Below, one piece after another: positions 53,683-64,000 of a DNA stretch of 64,000 nucleotides. Within the stretch, counting starts at the first letter, position 1. The number at the start of each line of letters is the position of its first letter. The notes below the pieces were generated by a model. It saw only the letters and a list, made by a program, of their open reading frames with translations, did not search any database and was not told the origin of the DNA. Where the stretch lies: assembly GCA_030762935.1 (NCBI GenBank), contig CM060899.1:13809001-13873000 (forward strand). Direction: 5' to 3'. Position numbers and translations under genes: made by a program. Origin of the DNA: Hymenopus coronatus (Eukaryota; Arthropoda; Insecta; Mantodea; Hymenopodidae).

Positions 53683-54149
53683 CCCTGCTTTGCCCATAAA
53701 TAATATAATTGCCAAAATATGTTGATTTTGTTCAATTTTTCATATGATCCATACCGCCAATGCCCTTGTCCAGCTATATTCTAGCAGCAGTATTCTGCTG
53801 GTGTAGTTGTAGGTAAAAGTGAAACTTAACAGGAGATTGGCTATGAGGAAGATTGGCTAATATTGAAATGCCTTGAAAGTCCCTTGTATTACAACGCGGA
53901 TGCTGAATAACATAGTCACATGATCTGTTGCACTTGGGTCATTTTTTCGTGGATGTTGTGTCTTGTGCACCATTCCTAATTCCAGAAGGTGGTTCACAAC
54001 TCATAAAAACTTGTGATCTGTGGCTCACAAGCCCTTTATGCTAGAACCTGAATAGGTACCAGATGTCAGCAGGTTGTGCAGAATCTCAACTGCAGAATCA
54101 GTTGACCACTGACTTTCTGGCTAACTCTGTCTTGAAATAACTAATAAGA
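53683..54149. other. No gene recognised
   Basis: Mixed AT sequence after the minisatellite, no domain seen. Confidence 0.35.
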
Positions 54150-54305
54150 GTTGGAGTTGTACTGAGTCACACTTATTTACACTTAAAAATCTCCACTTAA
54201 TATGTTAAAAAACACTGAAACGTTTTCCAGGACATTCGCCCTCTTCTTCAGCAGTTTCGTGACTGGCGTTAAGAGTAAATAAGTGTGACTCAATACAACT
54301 CCAAC
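54150..54305 (-). repeat. Inverted-repeat unit around a hammerhead-like motif
   Basis: 31-nt inverted arms (54150-54180 and 54275-54305, one mismatch) flank a minus-strand CTGAAGA (54251-54245), a short stem-loop and GAAAACG (54227-54221). Same layout as 44535-44716. Confidence 0.75.
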
Positions 54306-54376
54306 ATGAAGAATACTTCACTGTTAATAGTGCTTCTGTTTATAGTAGTTAACTAATAAGAGATTGCAAATTAACT

Positions 54377-54667
54377 TTACAACCCTAAGGTGTTAAGCAA
54401 ACCGTGCCGAAAGGGAATACAGGTTCTGGGATATCTGGACCTACCACAGTATTTAGTTTTATCCAGATAGGTGGGGCTTTGCTCAGACACACCATAGACA
54501 TTACTAGCTAGTCGGGTACCAATTGAGATATGTACATCTAAGCAGCCAGAGGTCCCTTCTGGGGATTCTGAGCTCTCTTCTGAGGCTATAGTGGAATCTG
54601 GGCCCCTCCATTCCTGTAACAAAGCATGAAGGTGGGATCTGAAATTTCCAGACATGTAAGAACACAC
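54377..54667 (-). CDS. Hypothetical exon-like open frame
   Basis: 97 codons on the minus strand, richer in GC than its surroundings (for example EWRGPDSTIASEESSESPEG, SIGTRLASNVYGVSEQSP). Inside it are a good 3' splice-like site (GCTTTGTTACAG before GAATGG) and GTAGGT downstream, so it might be an exon rather than a complete gene. No domain recognised. It could equally be a fossil. Confidence 0.25.
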   Translation of the reverse strand: MCSYMSGNFRSHLHALLQEWRGPDSTIASEESSESPEGTSGCLDVHISIGTRLASNVYGVSEQSPTYLDKTKYCGRSRYPRTCIPFRHGLLNTLGL

Positions 54668-55539
54668 TATGCCTACCTATGTTAAAGATAATACATACAG
54701 TGCGGACAGATCCTCAAGATGATTGCAGGCTTGCACATCACCACCAACTACATTTTCAATATTACATTTCAATTTTATTTCCAGGTTATCTGCAGCTAAC
54801 ACTTCATTTCAGGTACCTGCGGAGGTTTTGGTTTGCACATCCTTTGCAACTTTCATTAAAGTGTGCGATAGGCATGTTAAGGGAAGGACAGGGAAAAAGG
54901 AAGTATGAAGGTGTGGCAAAAGTCTCATTGCGATTAACTTTAACACCATTTGTCAAACCAATTATTGGTACCAACATAATAGAGCAACTCTTAACTATGG
55001 AAAAATTCTATTTAAATGAAATATTTGTTCAAAGAAATAAAAAGGGAGGGGGAAGGGTATATGGATATAATGTGCTCTTTGCATAATTCTTAGTGCTATT
55101 TACTTCTTAATTTTTAAATTTATACTTAACAGTCACAACAGATGCTGTCAAGGTTCTAACTCCATTTAACGGAATTCCAAATACTGCTTTACATTCATTA
55201 AAATGTTTATGCTGTTCAGCTCCTTTTATGCATCACGCTAATTCTGTGCTTTGACTTCAGGAGTAGTAGTTGTTGTTCTTCTTCTTATTATTATTATTAA
55301 ATATTGAAACAGGACTATGGAGAACACACTTCCAAAGTGAAATATCTTCAAATCAACATAACATTGAATTTTATTAATTAATTTGGGTTTATTTCTTGAT
55401 TCAAAATTGTTAGGAAGTTTACTCTTGATTATAACCGGAATACTGAATGCCAATATTCTGGCTTTAAACAACAAATTCTATTTTACTTTCTCTGTTCTGG
55501 TCCAAATGGAACATAGATAGACAATTTTTTTTTTTTTTT
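54668..55539. other. No gene recognised
   Basis: The plus open frame 54679-55086 has no domain and no conserved neighbour. The rest is AT-rich with a short TTC/TTA repeat near 55280. Confidence 0.35.
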
Positions 55540-55590
55540 TTGGTAGTGTTTAACGCCCACTTTAACTACTTATGACACCATAGATGGATA
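55540..55590 (-). mobile_element. SINE-A, 3' end only
   Basis: TGGTAGTGTTTAACGCCCAC and TTATGACACCATAGATGG read as the SINE-A tail on the minus strand, next to a T run (A tail). Confidence 0.7.
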
Positions 55591-55887
55591 GGTAGACAAA
55601 GCATTACATTCTTATAAATACTAAATCTCAAAATTTTAGCATATACAAGAATAAAGAAAACAAAAAAAAACATCATTTTGGAAGGTTTGTGCCTGTATAG
55701 GTTAACAGAATAACTCAGAAACTAAAAGCTACAGAAATACCAAATTTCAAACTTAAGTTAGGCATCTCTTAAGGATTTTTGATAAATAGTTGCAAATAAA
55801 TCCTATCCTTTACATAGAAAAATACATAAGTTATACTAAATTGTAATTTATTACAAGTGTTAAGACAGAAAGAAAAATTACATACCC

Positions 55888-55970
55888 CTACATTTCTGGC
55901 AAATGTCAACATTTTTTACATGTAATAATTCAGTATAAAGCAGAAAGGCACACAATCAGGGAAATTGTAC
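55888..55970 (-). other. Candidate upstream exon of the zinc-finger gene
   Basis: Minus strand: TTTTTCCCTCAG (3' splice-like), about 83 nt, then GTATGT. Its last codons read KNVDICQKCR plus one base. Spliced to the exon at 49633 this gives ICQKCRDLVLKF, like the end of a ZAD domain, and the phase fits. But that frame has a TGA upstream and the other two also have stops, so it may be decayed or wrong. Confidence 0.2.
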
Positions 55971-56441
55971 TGAGGGAAAAATCTAGAGCTCGGTAAAATA
56001 CACAATATATTATAAGAGTTTTTTTTCGTAGCTTTAACTATCTCTGAGACACTGACTTCTGCGTTTTAAAGCTAATATCCCCTTTCAAAACATAAATGAC
56101 AGTAAAAAGCATTTTAACAAAATGACAGACATCTGTAACTATGTAAAAAAGCCCATATTTATGCAATTTATAACATTAACTTTTCCAAGATAGTTTCCTT
56201 TGAAAATTTAATAGCTGAAGGAGAAATTAACATGGCCAGAAGATATAAAAACAGCAACATACATTGGAAATAGACTGTTAGCAAATACAGAGATCAGATG
56301 GGAAATTTTTCACAGGCAGAAAACCAGTTGTAGCAAATTTAAAGCTCTATGAGACCACTGTGTTAATGAGAATTGCTGAGGAAAGAACAACTTCAAAGTT
56401 GCACAATAAAGCAGTGATTAATAGCATAAACAGGATGCAAA

Positions 56442-57802
56442 TTGTTAGTTGATAACAAGATAATCATCAGCAGGCATGCAGGATTTGTTGAAGAGAGTGC
56501 AAGATTAATAGAATATACAGATGATGAAGATGAGAATACAAGACATGCAAATCAAAAGAGTGGAGGCAAATTTGAAAGTGAGAATTTAGTAATCAATGTG
56601 ATCATGGTAAATAAAAGATCTCAAAGGGCACGGAAGTTACCTTCAAAATAAATATGAAAACTATGCTGTTAATGCAAACTTCTTTAGTATAAGCATTCCA
56701 GAAAACTATGAAAAAGCAATTATTATCGGTGAGAAATTTCTTTGTGATTGACACTTGTGGGGTGTGTCCGTCTGCTGCCAGGGGCTCGTCAGGTTGCTGA
56801 CCAATCATAGTGTAAGAATACATAACCGCCACAGACATGACATCATCGGCATTGCAACACCTTCAAGGTTCAGTGGAAATTTATGCGTGCATTCTCATGC
56901 AAAGGTGATCAATTGTTTACAATCTGATTGTTTGATTATATTCAGTGAAAAGTTGGTTGTATTACACATAGTGATCGTAAAGATTTACATTTATTATCGT
57001 TACTACCTTTTATTAATCGTGGACATTGCTCTTGTTCTCATCCTAGAAATATCACGAGTGGCACTGTAATTTGAAAATGTCTTACATCCATGATAAGTAA
57101 GTTGAGGTTACTTTACCAAAATAAAACTTCTCCATTTAGTGAAATACAGGACCCAATGTGGAAAGGAATAGATGAGGTAACTAGTGAGAAATGAGGAAAA
57201 ATAGTTCAACATATGAGAGGTATGCATGTAGAGAAGAAGACATTTTAGAGGAAGTAGTGGAACGTCTGTCACTGCAGATGGACAGTGAGTAAATAGGGTA
57301 ACAGCGCGCCAAGGCAGCCACATGTCAGCAGAACGTGAATCACAAGGTAATTTCTCACTGATAATAGTAGTCAGCTACGTGGAAAGAGGCAATAGAACCA
57401 GACACATAATCTAGGGAAAATGATACAATGGAAGGTAGTGGATGAACCTATGGATAAAAGTATAATCAAAGCAAATTGGATTTATAGAAGCAAATCAAGT
57501 AGAACATACAAAGCAAGAGTAGTTGCAAAAGCAATGAGAAAAATGATTCACCAAGAATTCACCAGGTGCAAGGACGACTGCATTGAAAGCGCAATTATCT
57601 CCATCATGTGTTAGAGGATGGCTAGTTGAACAATGTGATGTGGAAATTGCCTTTTTAAATGGAGAAATTAAATCTGATGTTTACATTTATCTACCAGAAT
57701 GGTGGATACATGTAAAATAAAGTGTGACTTTTGAAAAATTCACCTTGTGGACTACAAGAGACTGATAAGAGTGCTTTCATGAATTTATGTGCAGAATTAA
57801 TT
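56442..57802 (+). pseudogene. Ty1/copia pol fossil (linker and RT start), split by a MITE
   Basis: IIISRHAGFVEESARLIEYT then RSQRARKLPSK and YENYAVNANFFSIPENYEKA in another frame. After the MITE comes MIQWKVVDEPMDKSIIKANW, IYRSKSSRTYKARVVAKA, WLVEQCDVEIAFLNGEIK, SDVYIYLPEW and ECFHEFMCRINF. These are the integrase-RT linker and the first RT blocks of copia Pol (the usual QCDVKTAFLNG block reads QCDVEIAFLNG). Several stops. It ends at the TTAA of P3. Confidence 0.75.
56723..57364. mobile_element. TA-flanked MITE, 642 bp, ~30-bp TIRs
   Basis: The left end TTATCGGTGAGAAATTTC and the inverted right end TTATCAGTGAGAAATTAC continue with TTGTGATT, about 4 mismatches in 30. TA flanks both sides (56721-56722 and 57365-57366), as for Tc1/mariner. 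Removing it rejoins the copia reading. No ORF. Confidence 0.8.
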
Positions 57803-58215
57803 TTAACCCTTTTAGTGCCAGTCTGAATAGCAAACTACTGTCTGAAAAGTGCCAAGCAATTTTAGAGGAGAATGCAGAGGTTTAAATTATTAGAAATAAA
57901 ATAGGTACCAACTGACATAAAGAGCTGAGTATTTTTACCATTTTTAGTAAACCTTTTGTCTACTGTATAATATGTATTATATGGATGAGAATTCTTATCA
58001 TTATATTTAAAAAATTAAGAACAAAAGAAAAATTTGAAAATAAAGTTAAAAATTCCAAAATAATGAATAATTAGGCATTCAAAAGCTTACTACTCAAAGT
58101 TCAGGCTTATAAAATGAAAGTACAGATATTTCTTTACTAAAACATTTTGTTTTGATCTGGTGTTTCATTCTTCAAAATACAAAAAATGAATTCACATAAC
58201 CTGAAGCTGAAAAAG
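57803..58215 (+). mobile_element. piggyBac-like element, copy P3, right part missing
   Basis: Begins TTAACCCTTTTAGTGCCA in the copia fossil and matches P2: CTGTCTGAAAAGTGCCAAGC, ATAATATGTATTATATGGAT, GAAAGTACAGATATTTCTTT, AAAAAATGAATTCACATAAC. The match stops near 58215. Confidence 0.7.
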
Positions 58216-58263
58216 AAAAAAAAAAATTGCAAAAAATCCAAGCACATAAGGATGATACCACTA

Positions 58264-58560
58264 TTAACACATTGGAGCCCAAGAGTGAGTATAGCTTGGC
58301 CATCGAAATCTTCATGAGACCCATTAGGTATTTCTAACACTTTTAAATCAATTCCACAACCTTAACTCGTCTTCAGTTATGCGGCAAAGAACATACATCA
58401 GTTATCATTTAGCTGTCTGATTTCTTCTGCCATCTGTCCTTGCTTTAGTCAACTATTAGGAATTTTAGGAGATTTATTAATATTGGCTGCTCTTTGGTAG
58501 TCGCGCCATTTTCTTTGAAGGTGGTGAACTGTTTGTTACGTTTGTGCCCTTAAATGTTAA
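58264..58560. mobile_element. Possible second TTAA-type MITE
   Basis: Starts TTAACACATTGGAGCCCA and near 58545-58560 has GCCCTTAAATGTTAA, a loosely inverted end. Not conserved enough to be sure. Confidence 0.25.
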
Positions 58561-58967
58561 AATGCTCCATTTTCCTTGATATCTGTAAACTGAAGCTGAA
58601 ATTCAGGATACAAATGAAGCTGTGGGAAATTCTGATTCTGAGAGACAGTTTTTCGCACTTTGAATAAATGGAATGTAAGCAGCTTTACACAGTTTTTTAT
58701 CAAAATTTGATACTTGTAAATTTAAAATAAAATATTAATACGGAAGTTATGACTAATTTCTTACTTTATGAGGAATCCTTGAATCCTTTTAAGATTATCC
58801 CAATACTTTTCAGCAGATTTAATTGATGTACTGCAAATAATAACTCAAAGTAGGCATAAAAAAAACCCTGGGTTTCTTGGCATTTCAACTACTGAAACGA
58901 GATGTTTTAGGGTCCCCTGTGTCTAAAAAAAAGCATTTTTAAAAAGCAGTACATATATTTGATTTTT

Positions 58968-59204
58968 TTTGGATAGTGCTGAACGTCCACTTTTTCTACC
59001 ATGGCAACACAAGCAATGATATTGGTGATACATGGAATGAAGATGGAGCACCAGTGGAATGCAATTACAGGGGAAACCGGAGAACCCAGAGAAAACCCAC
59101 CCCTGCACCACTTTGTCCACAACAAATCTCACATGCAGTCATTGGGATTGAACCCAGGCTGTCTAGATGAGAGGCGAGTGGTCTAACCTCTCGGCGTGTG
59201 TGTA
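58968..59204 (-). mobile_element. SINE-A, full length
   Basis: Minus-strand head with GAGAGGTTAGACCACTCGCC and B-box GGGTTCAATCCC, body and tail complete (tail at 58968). About 237 bp. Confidence 0.8.
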
Positions 59205-61606
59205 TGTATCTGTGAAAACAATAACTTAAAATCAATAGTCAGTAAAATACCAAACTTGGTATATAGATTACAAGTTTAGACTTTGAGAAAAATCCCACCA
59301 CCCCAATCTACCCTTTGCATGGAAAATTTTTCAAAAATTTTGAATTTCTCAAAGATGACTTAACGATTTTGATTAAAATACTGTACATTAAAGATATTTA
59401 TCTGACAAATAAAATGTATATCTTGAATTTTCTGGGAATAGCCTCAGAAGATCTCTTTATTTTAGATAAATTTTACTGGATTTTGCATAGCTAGTAAACT
59501 GTAACGGAGAGACAAAAGTTTACTTCACAAAGTATGTAGTTCTCATTGTAAAACACAGAGTCAAATATTTTCTTCGTGGAGTTGACCACAATACACCCTG
59601 TATAAGTATCGAAGATTGTCCAAACATGGTATATAACTAAATTAATTACTTACATTTTACTTAGGAATTTTATCCAGGTATTCAGTTGATCACCACAAAC
59701 CCGGTACTACGAATAGTCTACTTCTCTCTTAATATTATTCCATTTGCTATCAATTCAACGTGCTAATCTTAAAACAAACTGTTTATGCAGCTATGTGAAC
59801 AGAACCATACAGAACATGCCATCCTCTCACACTTTTAGCTTTGTGCCGTTAATTCCGATATTTCTTACTTTGAGGAATAACTAATGTGTATTTTGCAATT
59901 GATATACTGTTCGTCTTTAAAACCTGTACACTTTCTAAATGTATATGCTCTATCGTTTGGTTCGAAATATATTGGTTTTCGCATGTTGCCGGAATTTCGC
60001 AGATTGTTTATCCCGCGTCAGCTGTGTGAGATTGGGAAAAATATATCCTTTAAGGCTTTCTTTCCGACCCAGACAAAATTTGAGGTTTGAATCGCGGAAC
60101 AGAAAATGTAAAAAAGTTTTATCATTACACAGGTAGTTCTGGTGGGAGCGGGATCACAAAAAGCACACAATCCAACATTAAATATTAATTCTGCATAGCG
60201 ATGTAATGTTGTGATTCGATGAAAACAAAGATATCTTATTTTTACTACTGCGATTTATTTGGCTTATGAAATGAAATAACTCACAAAAAGTCAGGTTATG
60301 AAACTTTTGCATACCTACTTCTCGCGCAAGCACTGACTCCTCGGAAGTTTTTACACTAGCATAGGCATCTATGGCTTCACTTTAAAATTGATGAAATAAC
60401 ATAATCACATATCCTTTTTATGTTACTTATCTCTCATTATCAAGTTACCCACTCACTGTGTTATCATACATAAGCCGACTGGATCAAACTACTACCTAAA
60501 GATAATAATCATCAGCCAAGCAACTACCAGGTCGCTTTTTAGAATGCAATAAGATGATTTATGAATTATTTTTCAGGTACTTTGAATGTGATACAAATAA
60601 AACATTATATTGTTTGAAAAACGTTATTTTGTGACAAGCAAAAACACTTGAATAAGTACTGCTCAGTATCGCCAAAACATGATTTTCTTCTCCGTCAGAC
60701 CCACACACAAAAATCCGTCAAAATCATAAATGTCCGTATTTTCTTTCAAAAACAGAAAAATTAAATTAAAACACAAGGTCATCACTTTGGAAAAACTGCT
60801 TGGTTAGATCTGAAAGATCATCAAGGGATGATTCGTAATGATTAATTATAAACAATGTAAGAGCAACTTCTGCAGCCGCAGGTTCATTCGTGTGTATGCT
60901 AGGTAATTTTGACTGTGATGTTGAAAATGTTTCCTACTTTTTCCATGAAGAAGTAAATCTGATAAGCGCACATTCATGTTGCATTGACAATATTTGTACC
61001 TCTTAACACCCATTCCTTTAATTGTTAATTATTAACTCCTTCTTCTCTAAAATGTCGTACATACCGCTTAGCCTTCTGTTCAATAAGGCAATTAAAAAAT
61101 GAAGAAAATGCCCCCCAAACGGTTCAACATACAACGAGGCACCACATACACCGAATTAGCACAGTGATCACTATGCTGCAGTCAAAATTCACAATGATTC
61201 ATAACGTGAAGCCGTAGCCTACGCTATTCAAGTCGCTACATGCCTAGCTGCGCAACGCAGACCAGCGTAACTGGCGTGATTTGAAGGACAGGCGAGGGGA
61301 GCAAATGGCACCCAAGGTCATGCGTATTACATTAGTTGTAATGGGAAAATAGTGAAATTTAAAACAGCTGTAATTACGTCATAAGGATACCTGAGTATGA
61401 TATAATTGCGACAAAAGTTCTTTACAAAGGCATTGGAATTATATAACCTAGACCCACCGTTGGCGCTGGTGTTGCTGTCGCTAATTGAAACCTCTCACAC
61501 ATGGGCAGGTAGAGGGCAAACGTGCTTTTTCCGTATGTTCAGTACGCTTAAATGGCTCTAAATGTGAGCTGATTTAAGGGTATTACGGTAGTAGTATTAC
61601 ATACGA
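59205..61606. other. No gene recognised
   Basis: 2.4 kb of AT-rich sequence with short open frames lacking domains (for example 59884-60090). The slightly GC-richer stretch 61195-61320 could be a promoter but has no diagnostic motif. Confidence 0.4.
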
Positions 61607-61848
61607 CCTAGCAAGGTCAAGTAAAGTTAATTCTGCCACCAGGGGGAGTTTAAGCGCTAGTGTCACGTTAATCCGTCGCCATAATAAAATGGCGGGAAGT
61701 TTAAAAAATTGAAAAGGTGTATCCGCTGATCCATACCTTTGCAATAATCAAATTTCCCGTCATTTTCTCTTAATGCGGTGGATTAACGCGACACTAGCGC
61801 TTAAACCACTGGTCGCAGGATTATGGATATCTCTACTTGCCAAGCCGT
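61607..61848. mobile_element. Foldback MITE
   Basis: Long inverted arms (about 61607-61707 and 61750-61848) sharing TTTAAGCGCTAGTGTC and TTAATCC, around an AT-rich centre. The outer end is TAGCAAGGTC. TA-type ends suggest a mariner-like MITE. Confidence 0.65.
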
Positions 61849-62084
61849 ATGCAAAACCTAATAAACAACAAGTTCATATCGCAGTTATACTTATTACATA
61901 TTCTCATGCAATACAATATTGAATACATGCAAAAAAACTGATTTTCATCTTTTTTTTTTTTTTTTAAGAAACCGCATGCACAATTGTTTATGTATATATT
62001 TTCCTTTAGCTTGTTTTGAATATCTTACGCTCACCGGTCATAGCACAGGATAAAAAATAATGTTTATGAAAGTTTAAGAGATAA

Positions 62085-62163
62085 TCCGCCATTTTCTCTT
62101 AAGGCGGCGGATTAGCGCTTAACACCCTGGTTGCAGGATTATGGGTACTAGACCTTGCTAATC
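62085..62163. repeat. Single arm of the same foldback MITE
   Basis: CCGCCATTTTCTCTTAAGGC, AGCGCTTAACACCCTGGTTG and CAGGATTATGGGTACTAGAC match the right arm at 61765-61848. It ends ACCTTGCTA. Confidence 0.7.
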
Positions 62164-62449
62164 CCAATGATAAAAGGAGAATTGATGGCGATGATTGGAA
62201 AATGCAAGGGGTACATCGGCGATGGTGGACCCGGTGGACGCTTCATAAATGATGTCCACTGCGCTGATGGGAAAAACGATCGAGCACTGACGTCTAAAGA
62301 GCAAACAGGTGATGCAGATGTAGAGGAAGAAGAAGAAAAAGAATCTGTGGATTGTACACTAGCCATGCTGAATACTGAATGTCAATGCTGCAATTATATG
62401 TAGCAGAGAAAGGCAAGAATGCGAGGGGTGGGGGGAGCTGGTCACACGG

Positions 62450-62749
62450 AGTCGCCCTCCGTGGTGTAATGGTTACCATGCTGACTTCATATACCCAAGG
62501 TCGCGGGTTCAAACCCGGCGGAGGACGATGGATTTTTTCGGGCGTTAAAATCCTTAGCATGGCTTCCTTCGGAAGGGAAGTAAAGCCGTTGGTCCCGTGT
62601 CGTAGATTTACGGCACGTAAAAGAACCTCAAGCCTGATTGAGAGGCCTCTGAGCAAAATTAATAATTTCACTCCCAATTTAGAATGGGACGCTGAGAACC
62701 ACAGCAGTAAAAGAGCGTCCATAAATAACAGGACATTTGTATTTTTTTA
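62450..62749 (+). mobile_element. SINE-B, full length, 12-bp TSD
   Basis: 300 bp between CTGGTCACACGG (62438-62449) and CTGGTCACACGG (62750-62761). A-box-like GTGGTGTAATGG and B-box GGTTCAAACCC. Best-preserved copy in the window. Confidence 0.95.
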
Positions 62750-62761
62750 CTGGTCACACGG

Positions 62762-63309
62762 GGCAGAAAGCGGAGTCAGCACTCCGACCGGTGATTGTGT
62801 AAGATTGCGTCAGCCAGAAAACTCCACCGGATGTGAACCAGACACCCACCGTAAAAGAACGGGCATATAAGACAATGCGTGCGTAAAAGAAGAACGTACC
62901 GAGAAGGCAATGTGAGCATAAAAGAAAAACGTGGCGAAAAGGTGCTAGACGATGAGAAAAACACAAGGAAATATTCTAGCTGGCTAGTTGAAAAAATAAA
63001 AAAACATACGTACCTGGAGGAGAGACGCGATCATCGATGATGCTGTAAGTCGACTAGTTGAAATCTGAAGACACATTCATACACACATTCACTCGCAAGA
63101 AAAAGAAATTATCTCTCCCTTAAACGTTATAAATTCACAGTATACAAATTGTTTCAAAAATACGGGGCATAATTTCAGGTATGTATTTCCGACATGTAGA
63201 CAATCAAATTAGTTCATTATAACATGTGTCAAGAAATGCTTCATTTCCGAGTTATGGCCTTCACAACATTGAAATTCACTGGAACGTTTTTCATTCCCAG
63301 GTTGTTGAT
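62762..63309. other. No gene recognised
   Basis: Mixed sequence. Open frames lack domains. Confidence 0.35.
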
Positions 63310-63560
63310 ATTACGGAAGATGTTCAAAATGTCCACCTCCTGCTTGAATACAGACCACGCATCGATGTCTCATTGACCTGCGAACACGATCCCAAACTCC
63401 AGGAGTATTTCGTATGTCCTCACAACTTGCCGCAATTCGATTCCGAAGGGTTCCCAATCCGGCACCGGAGACGAATAAACCAATGATTTGTAATGGCCCC
63501 ACAAGTAGAAATCGAGAGGGTTCAGATCAGGTGAGCGTGGAGGCCAAGCAATTGGGCCAA
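63310..63560 (-). pseudogene. Mariner-like transposase C-terminus, frameshifted
   Basis: GPIAWPPRSPDLNPLDFYLW and GHYKSLVYSSPV in one frame; after a frameshift near 63448, LRNRIAASCEDIRNTPGVWD and CVVCIQAGGGHFEHLP then stop. It holds the last catalytic acidic region (SPDLNPLDFYLW). The N-terminal two thirds are missing; a C15 run lies just beyond 63560. Confidence 0.75.
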
Positions 63561-63589
63561 CCCCCCCCCCCCCCCGCCGCCGGAAGTCC

Positions 63590-63800
63590 CGGGTTTGATT
63601 CCCGGCAACCAAAAAATTTCGAAACATGTTCCATGTAAAGGGTAGCCCGGGTTCGATTCCCGGAAACCAGATTTCGGCGCCTGGGCGTTTTCTCCGGGGT
63701 CTCTAGTTTCCCTTGCCTACATTCATTTCATGTATCTCGGTGTCATCGTCTATGGTGACATAAGTAGTAAAGGCGGGCGTTAAACGCTATAAAAAAAACT
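63590..63800 (+). mobile_element. SINE-A with duplicated B-box region
   Basis: GGGTTTGATTCCCGG and, 48 nt later, GGGTTCGATTCCCGG, then the SINE-A body and tail (AGTAGTAAAGGCGGGCGTTA, AACGCTATAAAA). The A-box part is not clear. Confidence 0.65.
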
Positions 63801-64000
63801 TATTTAGGAAGACATCATAACCCCAATATTATCTGCAGTAAAGAGATACATTTTAATTCATCTTTAAGAGAAATTTTCGCTCTACAAATTAATGCCTTTG
63901 CGAAGTATACCGATTTCCGTTTTTATAAAACACGTGATTTCTTTATATCTTAAAATGTATTAGGATTTGTTTCTCGGATTAACACTTTCTAATATATGTA

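Noticed and set aside
59884..60136. Short plus-strand ORFs
   Set aside because: AT-rich, no domain, no splice-site support.

Overview
This window looks like nuclear DNA of a large, repeat-rich arthropod genome, most likely an insect. The evidence is Jockey-clade and I-clade non-LTR retrotransposons, tRNA-derived SINEs, hAT, piggyBac-like and mariner-like DNA elements, Ty3/gypsy and Ty1/copia remains, and one spliced C2H2 zinc-finger gene. There is no bacterial operon, rRNA or CRISPR. A polyneopteran such as a cockroach, termite or stick insect would fit, but that is a guess. Family names such as I-1, LINE-Z and SINE-A are local labels used only here.

Layout. 1-4638: Jockey-clade element A (5' end outside the window), with a short ribozyme-like repeat after its poly(A). 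4831-16800: a minus-strand LINE (LINE-Z) split into two halves by a five-level nested insertion: LINE-Z, then SINE-A (+), then SINE-A (-), then I-clade element I-1 (6690-15766), then two further elements inside I-1. One of these is a 2.27 kb element carrying a decayed arthropod-type gene of unknown function; the other is a hAT fragment. 16900-23640: a gypsy LTR/leader and gag gene split by a complete 5.15 kb Jockey-clade element B with a perfect 15-bp target-site duplication (TSD). 24228-24968: a 74-bp tandem satellite. 25330-36520: four more I-family pieces, a gypsy integrase fossil and several SINE-B copies, two of which have perfect TSDs (11 and 12 bp). 36530-40160: a piggyBac-like non-autonomous element and a gypsy gag/protease fossil.

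41796-49633 (minus strand): the only plausible host gene, a C2H2 zinc-finger protein. Three exons join in phase: an acidic exon rich in IKEE-type motifs, a 41-nt exon, and an exon with 13 fingers. Two or more decayed fingers follow its stop codon. Its introns hold a piggyBac-like element, a foldback repeat and SINE pieces.

50190-64000: minisatellites (one split by a solo-LTR-like insertion), mariner-type transposase C-termini, a Ty1/copia RT fossil split by a TA-flanked MITE, a foldback MITE and further SINEs. Almost every retroelement ORF is broken. Jockey element B is the least damaged. The value of the window is the legible order of insertions, read from matching TSDs and restored reading frames.
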